A stretch of DNA of 64,000 nt from Membranipora membranacea (GCA_914767715.1 OU612074.1:17284062-17348061); one strand, 5' to 3'. Positions 34,101-47,900 are shown, counted from the stretch's first letter. Made by a program: numbers and translations. Notes: a model not told the origin generated them from the letters alone.

Positions 34101-35208
34101 AACTGGAAACCACTATTTTTATCCTCGCCCTCAGCTTAACATCTTCTAGCAGCTTTATTACATTCTCATACCTCTGATATGTGATGCGGTTGATATAGCT
34201 GAAAGGTATTGAGAGAAGCTTGATAAACTCTTTGGGGGCCATAGATTTTTCTATCATTTCAAGCAAGCTATAACTGCCCTCATAAGCAATGTTATGGACT
34301 GCATTATGTCTATCGATGTCAGTCATTGTAAGTAGGTGATACCACTGAGATGCATCAACGGAGCAGTATATTCCTTGAAGGATTTCAGCATGACTGTGAG
34401 AAGCTGCATGAATTAGTGGGGTGCTTAATCGATCATCTTGCTTTTGTAGTAACTTGTACCACTGATCCTCAGTCACAGTGTTCTGCATCAGTTCTACTGA
34501 CTCTGTATGACCAAGAGACGCTGCACAATGAAGAGGGGTCATCTCCTTGGAGTCTGTCAATTCCAGCAGGTTGAACCATTGTTCATCAGTGAGAGAAGTT
34601 TGGACGACATCAAGCAAGTCGGTATTGCTGTGGAAAGCCTCAGCATAGTGGAGAGCTGTTTTGCCGGCTGCTCCACCCAAACTCATTACATGGTAACATT
34701 GAGCTTGACTGATGTGACTCACTATTATTCTCACAGCCTCAGTATTGGCACGAAAGCATGCCCAGTGTATGGCCGCTATCCCTCCTACATATTTGATCAT
34801 CACAAGTAAGGAGCATTCATCTTGGCTGTATGCGTCCAAAATCAAGGCCAACAATTTGGTCCTTTTTGGGTCGATTGCGATGGGTAGCGTTTTCACAACA
34901 GAGATCTTTCCACTTTTTGTGTTTAAAAGTTTGATTCTATGCTGTAGTGCGATGTTCTGTACAATCACAAAGAAAGTTTCCCCGTCGTTGTATAAAATCA
35001 ATTCCCAGAATGAAGGATTGTCAGTGTTGTACCCTTTGCTCAGAATATGGACTAACTTTGTCACAGTTTCCTTTGCTTCATGCAAGTCGTAGTTTGAATT
35101 TTGAAGCAAATGAAGTTCTAGTTTATCCTCATCACAGTGTAGTTTATGATCCTCCCCTATCCAAATAGGATAGTCTGTGGTATTATCAACAAATGCTGAC
35201 TCCGCCAT
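31200..35208 (-). CDS. Ankyrin-repeat protein with C-terminal caspase-like (C14) domain
   Basis: Three exons: 35208-34086, 32387-31963, 31544-31200; phases agree and give 630 residues. Residues about 130-340 are ankyrin-type repeats, for example GIAAIHWACFRANTEAVRI, GKTALHYAEAFHSN, MTPLHCAASLGHTESVEL and TPLIHAASHSHAEIL. Residues about 405-630 match the caspase fold: GLVLYNPAARYG at the start of p20, IVCIMAHGSRG with the catalytic His near 483, and IVLVQACQV with the catalytic Cys near 523. A p10-like part follows (VMLLATVRGGKAKRGAFTGAMADEF). The strongly conserved Arg after QAC is Gln here. No CARD, DED or death domain is seen at the N-terminus. The 1.7-kb intron 1 holds a hAT-type MITE. Protease activity is inferred from the His/Cys pair only; a regulatory pseudo-caspase is possible. 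Confidence 0.88.
32509..33328. mobile_element. Nonautonomous hAT-type element with 8-bp target duplication
   Basis: The left end CATGGGTGGGCAACC and the right end GGTTGCCCACAGCTG are imperfect inverted repeats of the hAT (GGTGGGCAA-type) style. Subterminal AAAGGCC blocks lie at both ends. ATCTAAAG is duplicated exactly at 32501-32508 and 33329-33336. The interior (820 bp in total) has no transposase. It sits in intron 1 of the ankyrin-caspase gene. Confidence 0.88.
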
Positions 35209-36480
<1,272 letters not shown>

Positions 36481-36592
36481 CCGGCCTGCCCGGCCAGCCG
36501 GACAGATGGATGTTAATTTTCTGGGTCTAAGATAAATTAGTACAATAGTAAACATGGATGAATGTTATATATTCTATTATTCTATTATTATT

Positions 36593-36633
36593 ACCAAGTA
36601 CTATTCTATTATTTACATAGAATAGTACTTGGT
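36593..36633. repeat. Short hairpin beside the putative exon at 36633
   Basis: ACCAAGTACTATTCTA (36593-36608) and TAGAATAGTACTTGGT (36618-36633) are perfect 16-bp inverted arms with a 9-nt loop. It falls directly after the stop codon of the minus-strand frame above it. Confidence 0.75.
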
Positions 36634-36918
36634 TAGAATAATATAATGATACTGGTTCCATCCTTGATTAGGCTCAATTCAATCAATACTCCTTGGTTCA
36701 ATGTCACTTGTATCACATTTTTGTTGTTGGTCTTGATCAACATTGTTAACAATGCTGACAGGTGAGCATGGTACAACTGTTGATGTGGTAGGTTTCTCCG
36801 TCTTGTATAGTAATCAAAGTAATAAGTTCTATCAACTTCACAGATTGAGTTACATGCATAAACTGAAATCTTGCCTTGATTTCCTCTGCTAGCTGTTCTT
36901 ATAGTCAAGGTCGTAATC
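36633..36918 (-). CDS. Putative terminal exon, product unknown
   Basis: A 95-codon minus-strand frame runs from an acceptor (TTTTTTAG before 36918) to a TAA at 36633. It reads TTLTIRTASRGNQGKIS, later CEVDRTYYFDYYTRRRN and LTMLIKTNNKNVIQV. Amino-acid use looks protein-like and it fills nearly the whole open stretch, but I recognise no family and found no upstream exon with matching phase. It could be a relic. Confidence 0.3.
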
Positions 36919-38970
36919 CTAAAAAATCTTGAAGATTATATTTTACGAAGAATCATGTTTTTTGGCCAAAGTTCGTACCATTCCACTCTTTTTAAGAATA
37001 TTCTAACATATCTGGATGATGCTTGACTATCACAGCGCCTGCCAGACTCAGAGCCATGATTTATAGAATAGATATGCTCCCAGTGCCTTCAGCATATTTC
37101 GCCGTTTCGGGTTACATGATTTAGACTGATTGCTCTCACGTTTGTGAAGGGAAATAATTGAGTCGCCATAATAATAATAATATGAGCTTTTTTCATCAAA
37201 GTGGAGGGCACAACTATGAGTTGAATGCTAAGAATTGTCTATTATGTGCATAATCATGGATTTACTTAGGATTTTAGGGAGTGGGAATGACATGTCATCC
37301 TCACTTTAGTGTCATCTCCCATAGGCTAACTTTTTTTTGTGTGGGATGTTTGGCGTTCCGGACCAACCGTTATGTTTTCAGCGATGCGGTGGGGCAGGTC
37401 AGTAGAGCAATAGAGGAGATGTCAGTAATTGGAACTTACAATGGAGACCCAGGGTAAATTATGGCAACACGGCTACCTTAGTGGGTCAGGAGGCAATAAA
37501 TGCAGGAATGCCCGAAGCTATAGAATCCTCAGCTCACAGAAGCTGTGAGATCTCAACCTCTCACAGCTCGGGCTCAGGATATTTCAGAGAGAGAGAGAGA
37601 ATGAGACAAGGAGATGGCAGAGATTGATAGCAGATAACGTCAACCACTTTACACATAAATCTCATTAAAATTGTTGGAATGTAACATTTAAAGGCTCATC
37701 ACATTTAATTTTTTTTACTAAATTGTGTTGATTGAGCAATCAACAACCACTCTCCATTTTTTGATGAATTTGGGTGTTGTGTACGCATAAAATGTATTAG
37801 CTAATTATTATTACAGCCCAACAAGTCAACAATCAATCTCCGTATATTTATGAAACCAGGAGTGTTGTAAGTATTTCGTGTCAGCAAATCACTTTGATTA
37901 GTCAGCGATCCCATCTCCGCCTTTTGGGAGGTTCAAGGCTTTTGCACAATTTACGTACAGTTAAAATTATTTATCTATTTATTATTATCGGACGAAAAGT
38001 CAAAATCCAATCTTGGTTTTTCAAGAGGAATCCACAGTTTATTGCATTTTTTTTTATTTTCAAAATTAAAGTGATCGGCGGGAAAATGCGATCTCCGTTT
38101 TTGGCCACGCCTATCCTAGTGATGAACACCGTTGCATATAAAACCAGGGGAACATCAAGGGTGGTCAGTTCTTTTTTGAGAGCCCTCAGCAGTGTATCAC
38201 TCTGTACCATATTGGAGAGTATCACTCTGTACTATTTTGGAGCATTTCCTTCTATACTATTTTGGAGCAACCACACCTTTTTGGAGTTGATATATTCTTT
38301 CCTTTTGCACAGGACATTTTGACTGTATGATAGAGCATAGTTTATTTTTACGATGAATGTTTTAAATTTATTCCACTATTGATTAAAATAAAGTCTGATC
38401 TTAATGTCAAAAATGCATCTCGAAAATGAATTATTAGTGAATGGAGTAAAGCATAGAAATAGAGCCAATAGAAATGAGCTGATCTCTGCAAAATTGAGTC
38501 TCGGAATTCCGAAGCCATCTGATTGGCTACCTGCTCTGGTGACACACTCCCCAAAGCGTGCGGATTTGTTATTGATAGTTATCCTCTCTTGTTATTATTT
38601 GATTGACAGTTTATGCAGGGGATATCCCATTTCCACTTTCCAAAGTTGCAATCAGAACCCAAACTAAACTCATTGTTCTTGCACATGAGCAAATTCAAGT
38701 CACGCATGATGCATACTTAGCCTTATGACACCTGTTTTGTGGTAATGATAGCCTAGTTTATCAGTGATCTACATGCCCAGCCAGCTCAGCCCAGCTCAGT
38801 ATGATCATGCCGAGGAAAAAAGTACTCTTTGATATTACTATTATCTGAGCCAGTTTTAAACTGTGCGAGACCAGCTCAAGAGGACTTCTTGGTTAGACTG
38901 GACTGGTGCAAGCAGAGAGTCCAATACCAGTCCAGTCCAATGACTGTTTAAATCAGAAAATTGATTGACT
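36919..38970. other. Region without a supported gene
   Basis: Contains a short (GA)n run near 37588-37602 and a loose three-fold repeat of CTRTACYATWTTGGAG at about 38196-38268. ORFs of 68-142 codons exist, but none has family resemblance or splice support. Nothing else recognisable. Confidence 0.4.
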
Positions 38971-40133
38971 TTATTCTACTGGTTGGTTGATTTGGACTGT
39001 ATAAAATAAGTCTACAGCAATATTTAGTAGGTTAGTATAGTGGTTATCGATACCACGCTGTGTGATTAAAGCATGTTCCGCAAAGTCTGCTGGTGGTTGG
39101 CCTATGATGTTCTTGACAACACACCTTGAATAATTGGTTCCCTTCTGCCCAAGGTTGTCTGCATTCATGAGAGCTCTGAAGCTCCTCTCAAGCACCATAG
39201 CTAGTTCTAGCATGAACTTAATCGGATACACCAGCCCACCCCTATATTTGCTGATAATCGATTCGGCTGCAGCCTTCATCATTTCATCATTGTTCTCCAT
39301 ATTGTGAGGCTGTGATGGGGACAAAAGGAGACGTTGACACTCATGGCAGCTTATGTTGATTCTTCTAGCAATGTATCTGGAAAGAAAGACAGTGCTCACC
39401 AGCCAATAATGTTTATACATGGAGTAATACATAACATAGTGCAGGTGAGTAAAATAATACTGGACACTTTTGCGGCAAAAAATGGCGGCCGTGTTGTGAA
39501 AGCTGCTCTGCAATTCTGTCAGATTTATCAGTTTAAAAATGACATAAACTAACTGTCAACTGCAACTATTGATAGAAAACTACTTCTAAGCATCAACAGA
39601 AAGTCTCGCGAGCAGTCTTTATTGACATCAGTAGTACATTGAAACACCATCGACAGCACACTCATGATCGAGAAACTGAAAGATGAGAACATCCACTCTA
39701 ACATCACGACCTGGATTTCCAGCTTTCTCACACACAGAACTCAAGCCGTAACCTCTGGTGGCGATGTATCAACTTCAGCAGAAACACCAACTGGCCAATG
39801 CAGCCTTTTACAGTTAATCCTATAAAACAATGATAATATAACCGAGTAAGTGTAAACTTTGATCGCAAAATGTGAGAATGTCGGAAATGATACCATTTTT
39901 TGTCTCCGTATAGGCTGTGGTTATTTTTCTATCAACCCCTGTTTAATTATTTGATATGCTATGTTAGTTTGCCAGGCATCGCGCCACGATAAGCTAACAT
40001 GCTAGCATCTCTATCACAGGTCATGAAATCTATAATATAACAAGTAGACTTACTTGAAAAAAGAAACGCTCTCACGTTGAGCTTTTACCGTTTGCTGTTG
40101 TAGCTTGCGTGCCATGCAGCGTAGTCTTGTCAT
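38971..40133 (-). CDS. P-element/THAP9-like transposase C-terminal fragment, possibly a two-exon gene
   Basis: Exon 39376-38971 encodes YIARRINISCHECQRLLLS, then ISKYRGGLVYPIKFMLELA and FAEHALITQRGIDNHY, ending VE*. The order of a YIA block, CxxC, GGL and P matches the C-terminal region of P-element and THAP9 transposases. A possible upstream coding exon, 40133-40054, begins at ATG (MTRLRCMARKLQQQ...), has a GTAAGT donor and joins in phase, giving 161 residues. A non-coding first exon may end at the GTGAGT donor near 40450. THAP and the catalytic core are absent. A LINE fragment lies in the intron on the opposite strand. It may be a decayed element or a small co-opted gene. Confidence 0.5.
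39565..39840 (+). pseudogene. LINE reverse transcriptase fragment
   Basis: The plus strand reads AVFIDISSTLKH, then after a frame shift IEKLKDENIHSNITTWISSF and LTHRTQAV. This is the palm-region pattern of CR1/L2-like reverse transcriptases (the FIDxSxAFD block, then the helix before the next motif). A frame shift and the truncated ends make it dead. Confidence 0.75.
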
Positions 40134-41757
40134 GGTCTCCCTTTAAAAATTGATATCATTGTGAGAAGCATGTATTGCTAGGAGGCCTGAATTCCTTTGC
40201 TATTGGACAAATCAAACAGTCAGGAAAATGCAGTGTGAAGTGAAGAATTGAAAGATTAATGATGCCGGTAGAATGATTTGGTACCCACAGTCTTGCTATA
40301 ATTTGAAGTATATAGGGCTGTACAAGCCCAACAGTAATTTCAACAATGATCCTGAGACATGTATCAATATTAGTGATAGTACTATAAATTGGATTTGCCT
40401 TGCCATGGTATGAACTGAAATCATATAAGGAGTCATCCTCCCTACTCACCTTAAAAGTTTACTGCTCCAAAACAATTCAGCATGGCAATGTGGCTCGGTA
40501 ACAAAAATCCTATTATCATATCAGGCAGTGTCGACAAGTTGAATAAAACTGAGAGTTATTTATACCGTATACATTTATTCTTTCATAAATGATAACAAAT
40601 TAAAAAAAAAAAAAATTGTAAACATAATTAGTATTCATATTTAAGAAAAATAAATCCCTACCACTGATTTTGGTCAACCAGTAATAAAGAAAACCGCAAA
40701 AACTGATTAGGCATCTATTCATAGATGTCTGTGGAGTAAACAGCTTAACTTGTCAAAGTTAAAAAAAAAGTGCCTGACAAACTTGAAATCAAATGATGAG
40801 GAGTGGCTGTTCTGCATGGGTAGCCAATAGCCAATATCCCACAAAATGATAAAACAATTAAAAATAGAACAATAATGACGAGCATAATATATTAATACCA
40901 ATATTGTTACCAAAAATTGTGTTGAAAGGATTTCAAAAGGAGCTCTACAAGTAGAATGCCCATTGAAAACAAGAAATTTTTGGTTTTTAGGACAGTTGCT
41001 TATAACTGTTGATCGGCGTGTGTATTCGTCTGGTTTTGTGGCACATAGTAGGTCAATCTGAAATAAACAGATGATACCATGAGCCAATCTTAAACCTGGC
41101 CATATCTTTTCTGAGAGATGGGTATTAAGAAATGCTTCGTGAAATATTTGTGACATATTTTGGAAAAGTTGCAATGGTCTCAATTTAAGTGGGGATATTG
41201 TTCGACTATGGTTTCATCTTTTTCCTTGTCAAGCTCACCCATATACATAATGATAAACCTAAACAGTACAATATAAAGTTCAATACATATTGTGGTATCT
41301 GACGTTACGTCATTGAGATACTTTGTAGCAATTTTTTGTACGCCTGGTACTGAAACCTGGACTGTTGGCAACAAATTTGATGATAACAACGAGTATAAAC
41401 TGTACAATGGAACGTTGATACGATTATATTTATGTTTTATCTGTGTAGAGTTACACATGATTAAAAAGGTTGATTAAAATCCGATGTCATATCACTCGCC
41501 CATCCCGAGGCATGGGCGGCGAAATATTATTGCCTTAATGGTGAGGCCGCAATATCTGCGCCAATTTGCTCTTAGTTTGCAGGCAGGTGGGAGCACACCT
41601 AGGGGCCAACCAATCCCCAGTAGAAGATGGACTGCACTGGGATTTGAACCCACAACCTTCAACACTTGCGTGTTGAAGTCGGGCGCTCTAACCAAATGAG
41701 CCACCTCCTACTCCTGGTCTTCTGTATATGTTAACTACATCAATTCTATGAACTCAC
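40134..41757. other. 3' flank and 3' UTR side of the CUB gene
   Basis: The stop codon of the CUB gene (41760-41762) is followed at once by a good donor (GTGAGT, 41757-41752 on the minus strand), so a 3'-UTR intron is likely. Two downstream minus-strand stretches look exon-like but are not placed: one around 41255-41180, ending ETIVEQYPHLN*, and one around 40440-40340 with SLYDFSSYHGKANPIYST. A tRNA-derived SINE occupies 41485-41708. Confidence 0.35.
41485..41708 (-). mobile_element. tRNA-derived SINE
   Basis: The minus-strand head GTGGCTCATTTGGTTAGAGC and GGTTCAAATCCCAG supplies box A and box B of a tRNA-like sequence. The anticodon arm is enlarged (ACTTCAACACGCAAGTGTTGA). A body follows that includes CACCATTAAGGCAATAATAT and ends near CATGCCTCGGGATGGGCGAG. 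It sits just 3' of the CUB gene's last coding exon. Confidence 0.7.
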
Positions 41758-41759
41758 CA

Positions 41760-41923
41760 TTAGACAACTTTCACTGGGTTCAGTGGTCGAACGGCATTGG
41801 AGTGTTTTGCGTTAACTTTGGATCCCTTGCAAGCAGTTTTGAGCAGAGCAGTCGTGACAAGACGTATAGAAAGAAAGACGACACTCAACAAAGTCGCTGT
41901 CACAGCCACAGCTATGATAACTC
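41760..41923 (-). CDS. CUB gene: transmembrane and cytoplasmic exon
   Basis: An acceptor TTTGCAG precedes 41923. The encoded segment has a hydrophobic helix of about 22 residues (VIIAVAVTATLLSVVFLSI), then RLVTTALLKTACKGSK and a short Lys/Arg-rich tail, with TAA at 41760-41762. Tail length is about 28 residues with no tyrosine motif. Confidence 0.85.
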
Positions 41924-44900
41924 CTGCAAATTACACATTATGTAATAATTCACATCCTTTATTGAAATTAGCTTGTGTTAAACAGCTGCTAAATGTGTTG
42001 ACGTAACAAAATCAACAATTGTCTTAAAAAATTCAAGTAAAATCAGACAATCTTATGTTTTAACACCCAAGCGCTCCTACAATAATTGCCGAAAAAACTA
42101 GGGAATTATTTTTGATTTAATTTGAATATAAAAAGACAAATTAGTTGTGATCATTCATTACTGAATACGAAATATGAGTACTTGCCTGATATTCCAGAAA
42201 GTTTGACTGCCTTTGTTGAACTTTCATCTGCAGTCCTTGCAGCAGTTGGGCGTCTATCTTCATCCTCAATCACTCCCATAGCTTGAAAGAAAATTTTAAA
42301 GTAGCATTCAACCCTGGCACCACTAAATATGAATCAACTTGCAAAATGCCGTCATAAATAGGCATCATACTAAACAATGAAAATCCAAGGTATAAGCTCT
42401 GGTTCTGCACCACTGGACAGTCAGCAGCCCCTTTACCCAAATGGCTGCAATAAACTGAATTGAATTGGAAAGCTATTTTTTGTACATAATTGTCATAAAA
42501 TTTTTTTTTTTTTTGAAAGCAAAAACATTGTTTTTGTAAAATTATTTTGTAATTGAGAAGACTGTTTATGTATTAAGATTAAAACCGACAAAAGACAGTG
42601 CTTGAATTCTAGAAACAAATACTTTGATACATTGAATCTTCCAATCATGTATTTATTTTGAGAGTATTGACACTCGGCCAATCATATTGGCGATGCTTGT
42701 AACTGAAACAAAATGGTCGAGTAGTTTGCAATTTGAAGAATTTAATTTTCATGTATAACATACTTATTTAGAAGGAATAAATAATTAGGCATCAAATATC
42801 AAAATATATCTTATGTGGTTGTCCGCTACTAATTTGACTGGTGGATAAACAAGACCTTAGAGGGCTCAGGATACACAAAAATAAAGGTTGTAATCAATAG
42901 ATATTAAAGTAATCAATGCAGCAGGGCATAATGAAATAATCTAAGGATGAACTGTACATACTAGTCTTCATTGGCGATCCTGTTGTTTGTTGTATGCCAT
43001 CATCTTTGGTAGGGTATTCCTGGGTTTGTACAGTTTCTATATCTGCTTCTGCTTTAAGAAATAATACACTGTTTTAATGAATCTTTAAATTCAGCCTACA
43101 AATGTTGTTAGGCGAGTAACACAGAGAAGTCAAGCCTGAACCTCAAACATTTAACCAGGTTAATTAATACCCAGACATGAAACTGTGTTTACTTGTGCTT
43201 GTGCATCGGTCTAACAGGTAAACAGAGTCAGTTTAGTGATAAGTGAACAAAGTTTGAGACATTTATGTAGGGATGGTGCCTGAAAAAATAAAAGAAAGAA
43301 TGCCATCCTCAACATTTAAACCTATATTTTGTAATGTCATGTTTGAGGCAGTTATTTTCAAGGGTAGATGGTAGGAGTTGTCAAAAGGCAGGGCATGACA
43401 TCCCATGTACAAGACAGACAGAGCACCAACAACTGATTATTAGCTTGGTGCATAGTTAGTTGTTTTAAAATAGTTTGCTGCTAAAGATATTCATTTTCAG
43501 AGAGAGAGGGGAACACGCCACCAATATAATTGAATTATACAGGACACCCACGCTGTTGTTTTTTCTTACAGTCATTTTCGAGTAGCCCAAAAACAGACGA
43601 GGAAACATTTTTAACTGAAAACATTTTCCTCTCCAGAAAAGTCACATGATTCAGTGTATAAAATAGCAACAAGATTCCATATTCCTGCATGTGAAAATAT
43701 AAGAATTGAGTAGTCAACCCCTTGCCAGTGAAAAAATGACGCACGAGACAAAAATTGCCAGTATGTAATCATTATGATTAGTAGAAACCACAAACAAATT
43801 TGGGGCTTATTATCATATGCATCAGAATATAGTGGTGAATTGTTTTTTCTATTTTTATGGGATGGGCAAATAAAACAATATCACATTTGGTGAAAATATT
43901 ACCACAGCAAATGTGTTATTGTGCAGTAAACACTTCCAATGGCAAACAGCAGGCTTGCCTAACAAGTTTGTACCTTTTCTCCATTCTCAACTCATTTATG
44001 TTAGATCATTGATGAGAGAGATGGGTGACTGGATAGGCTTATCATTTAGAGCTTTCTCAAAACTCCATGATTTGTGGCAATCAGTCAAAGTTCTTTCCAA
44101 TCCGACATGTATCTGATTTTTTGGTTGTTTTATGGTATTTTGTAATCATATTACATTGATATGACCTTTGTAATCAGTGTGTAATTTAGTGTCCTGGGCT
44201 ATTAGCTGATGTTTTATTATACGCCAATGAAAATCAAGTGATGCAATTATTTGGCTCCCTGTGACTTACTTCCTGTGCTAAAATTTGATGACTGCACACT
44301 ACTTGATGATAGTTGAACATAAAAATTATGTGAAATTTAACTCACTATCACGAGACAGATGGATTGAAGGTGTAGCAAGATTTTTACTGGTCTCATCAGA
44401 TGGTTCACCTGTGTGCTTTGAAAGTTTCACTCCAGGTCTGTCAGTATGCAATGTCTCAGCTTGTGATAGGGTAGTACTTCCTATACAAAGGAGAAAGGTG
44501 ACAGCAAAGGTTAAGGAGGGCTGCAAAGTCAAAACAAGAAAATATCAATTTCATCTTCATGCTTCTAATATTTCATGAAAGTGAGAAGAACAATATCACA
44601 TTTAATGAAAATATTACCACAACAAATGTGTTATTGTGCAGTAAACACTTCCAATGGCAAACAGCAGGCTTGATCCAATTGCCTAACAAGTTTGTACCTT
44701 TTCTCCATTCTCAACTCATTTATGTTAGATCATTGATGAGAGAGATGGGTGACTGGATAGGCTTATCATTTAGAGCTTTCTCAAAACTCCATGATTTGTG
44801 GCAATCAGTCAAAGTTCTTTCCAATCCGACATGTATCTGATTTTTTGGTTGTTTTATGGTATTTTGTAATCATATTAAATTGATATGACCTTTGTAATCA

Positions 44901-47900
44901 GTGTGTAATTTAGTGTCCTGGGCCATTAGCTGATGTTTTATTATACGCCAATGAAAATCAAGTGATGCAATTATTTGGCTCCCTGTAACTTACTTCCTGT
45001 GCTAAAATTTGATGACTGCACACTACTTGATGATAGTTGAACATAAAAATTATGTGAAATTTAACTCACTATCACGAGACAGATGGATTGAAGGTGTAGC
45101 AAGATTTTTACTGGTCTCATCAGATGGTTCACCTGTGTGCTTTGAAAGTTTCACTCCAGGTCTGTCAGTATGCAATGTCTCAGCTTGTGATAGGGTAGTA
45201 CTTCCTATACAAAGGAGAAAGGTGACAGCAAAGGTTAAGGAGGGCTGCAAAGTCAAAACAAGAAAATATCAATTTCATCTTCATGCTTCTAATATTTCAT
45301 GACAGTGAGAAGAACAATATCACATTTGGTGAAAATATTACCACAACAAATGTGTTATTGTGCAGTAAACACTTCCAATGGCAAACAGCAGGCTTGATCC
45401 AATTGCCTAACAAGTTTGTACCTTTTCTCCATTCTCAACTCATTTATGTTAGATCATTGATGAGAGAGATGGGTGACTGGATAGGCTTATCATTTAGAGC
45501 TTTCTCAAAACTCCATGATTTGTGGCAATCAGTCAAAGTTCTTTCCAATCCGACATGTATCTGATTTTTTGGTTGTTTTATGGTATTTTGTAATCATATT
45601 ACATTGATATGACCTTTGTAATCAGTGTGTAATTTAGTGTCCTGGGCTATTAGCTGATGTTTTATTATACGCCAATGAAAATCAAGTGATGCAATTATTT
45701 GGCTCCCTGTAACTTACTTCCTGTGCTAAAATTTGATGACTGCACACTACTTGATGATAGTTGAACATAAAAATTATGTGAAATTTAACTCACTATCACG
45801 AGACAGATGGATTGAAGGTGTAGCAAGATTTTTACTGGTCTCATTAGATGGTTCACCTGTGTGCTTTGAAAGTTTCACTCCAGGTCTGTCAGTATGCAAT
45901 GTCTCAGCTTGTGATAGGGTAGTACTTCCTATACAAAGGAGAAAGGTGACAGCAAAGGTTAAGGAGGGCTGCAAAGTCAAAACAAGAAAATATCAATTTC
46001 ATCTTCATGCTTCTAATATTTCATGACAGTGAGAAGAACAATATCACATTTGGTGAAAATATTACCACAACAAATGTGTTATTGTGCAGTAAACACTTCC
46101 AATGGCAAACAGCAGGCTTGATCCAATTGCCTAACAAGTTTGTACCTTTTCTCCATTCTCAACTCATTTATGTTAGATCATTGATGAGAGAGATGGGTGA
46201 CTGGATAGGCTTATCATTTAAAGCTTTCTCAAAACTCCATGATTTGTGGCAATCAGTCAAAGTTCTTTCCAATCCGACATGTATCTGATTTTTTGGTTGT
46301 TTTATGGTATTTTGTAATCATATTACATTGATATGACCTTTGTAATCAGTGTGTAATTTAGTGTCCTGGGCTATTAGCTGATGTTTTATTATACGCCAAT
46401 GAAAATCAAGTGATGCAATTATTTGGCTCCCTGTAACTTACTTCCTGTGCTAAAATTTGATGACTGCACACTACTTGATGATAGTTGAACATAAAAATTA
46501 TGTGAAATTTAACTCACTATCACGAGACAGATGGATTGAAGGTGTAGCAAGATTTTTACTGGTCTCATTAGATGGTTCACCTGTGTGCTTTGAAAGTTTC
46601 ACTCCAGGTCTGTCAGTATGCAATGTCTCAGCTTGTGATAGGGTAGTACTTCCTATACAAAGGAGAAAGGTGACAGCAAAGGTTAAGGAGGGCTGCAAAG
46701 TCAAAACAAGAAAATATCAATTTCATCTTCATGCTTCTAATATTTCATGACAGTGAGAAGAACAATATCACATTTGGTGAAAATATTACCACAACAAATG
46801 TGTTATTGTGCAGTAAACACTTCCAATGGCAAACAGCAGGCTTGATCCAATTGCCTAACAAGTTTGTACCTTTTCTCCATTCTCAACTCATTTATGTTAG
46901 ATCATTGATGAGAGAGATGGGTGACTGGATAGGCTTATCATTTAGAGCTTTCTCAAAACTCCATGATTTGTGGCAATCAGTCAAAGTTCTTTCCAATCCG
47001 ACATGTATCTGATTTTTTGGTTGTTTTATGGTATTTTGTAATCATATTACATTGATATGACCTTTGTAATCAGTGTGTAATTTAGTGTCCTGGGCCATTA
47101 GCTGATGTTTTATTATACGCCAATGAAAATCAAGTGATGCAATTATTTGGCTCCCTGTAACTTACTTCCTGTGCTAAAATTTGATGACTGCACACTACTT
47201 GATGATAGTTGAACATAAAAATTATGTGAAATTTAACTCACTATCACGAGACAGATGGATTGAAGGTGTAGCAAGATTTTTACTGGTCTCATCAGATGGT
47301 TCACCTGTGTGCTTTGAAAGTTTCACTCCAGGTCTGTCAGTATGCAATGTCTCAGCTTGTGATAGGGTAGTACTTCCTATACAAAGGAGAAAGGTGACAG
47401 CAAAGGTTAAGGAGGGCTGCAAAGTCAAAACAAGAAAATATCAATTTCATCTTCATGCTTCTAATATTTCATGACAGTGAGAAGAACACACCTTTTTTTC
47501 TTCACAAAGGACATTTCTTTCTTTAAACAGAACCACCATAAAAGATCCAAATCCAGCCCAGGGGTCAGAAAATAATTGCAACAAGTTGATCTAAATCTAA
47601 AATGTTCTGGCCATGAAAATGAGTGGTCCGAAATATTTTTAGTAAAAGCTAGAAGTGAGGGATACATCACATGAAATCGCACATCTCTCATTGTATGTAT
47701 TCCAAGGTGTCCTAATTATTACATGATGGAACAGTCTTTGAGAGAATATTGGTATACATAACCTTTCCTAATGACATGTCGAATCTCGTGTTAGTTAGTT
47801 CTTAAAATCTGACCAGGCACTCTTGGTGACTTTGAACATTAAGTGGGCAAATAAAACCTGCCTATATAATTAAAAGGAGATGGGCGGGTTAATCATACCA

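Noticed and set aside
34350-35168. Several plus-strand ORFs of 73-115 codons
   Set aside because: Shadows of the ankyrin exon on the other strand.
41492-41704. 70-codon minus-strand ORF beginning MAHLVRAPDFNTQV
   Set aside because: This is the translated tRNA-derived SINE, a common false protein in databases.
43913-47474. Repeated plus-strand ORFs of 93 and 97 codons in the 724-bp array, one with a CSKHF motif resembling part of a THAP finger
   Set aside because: They lie opposite the spliced minus-strand exon and repeat only because the DNA repeats. The other zinc ligands and the rest of a THAP domain are absent.
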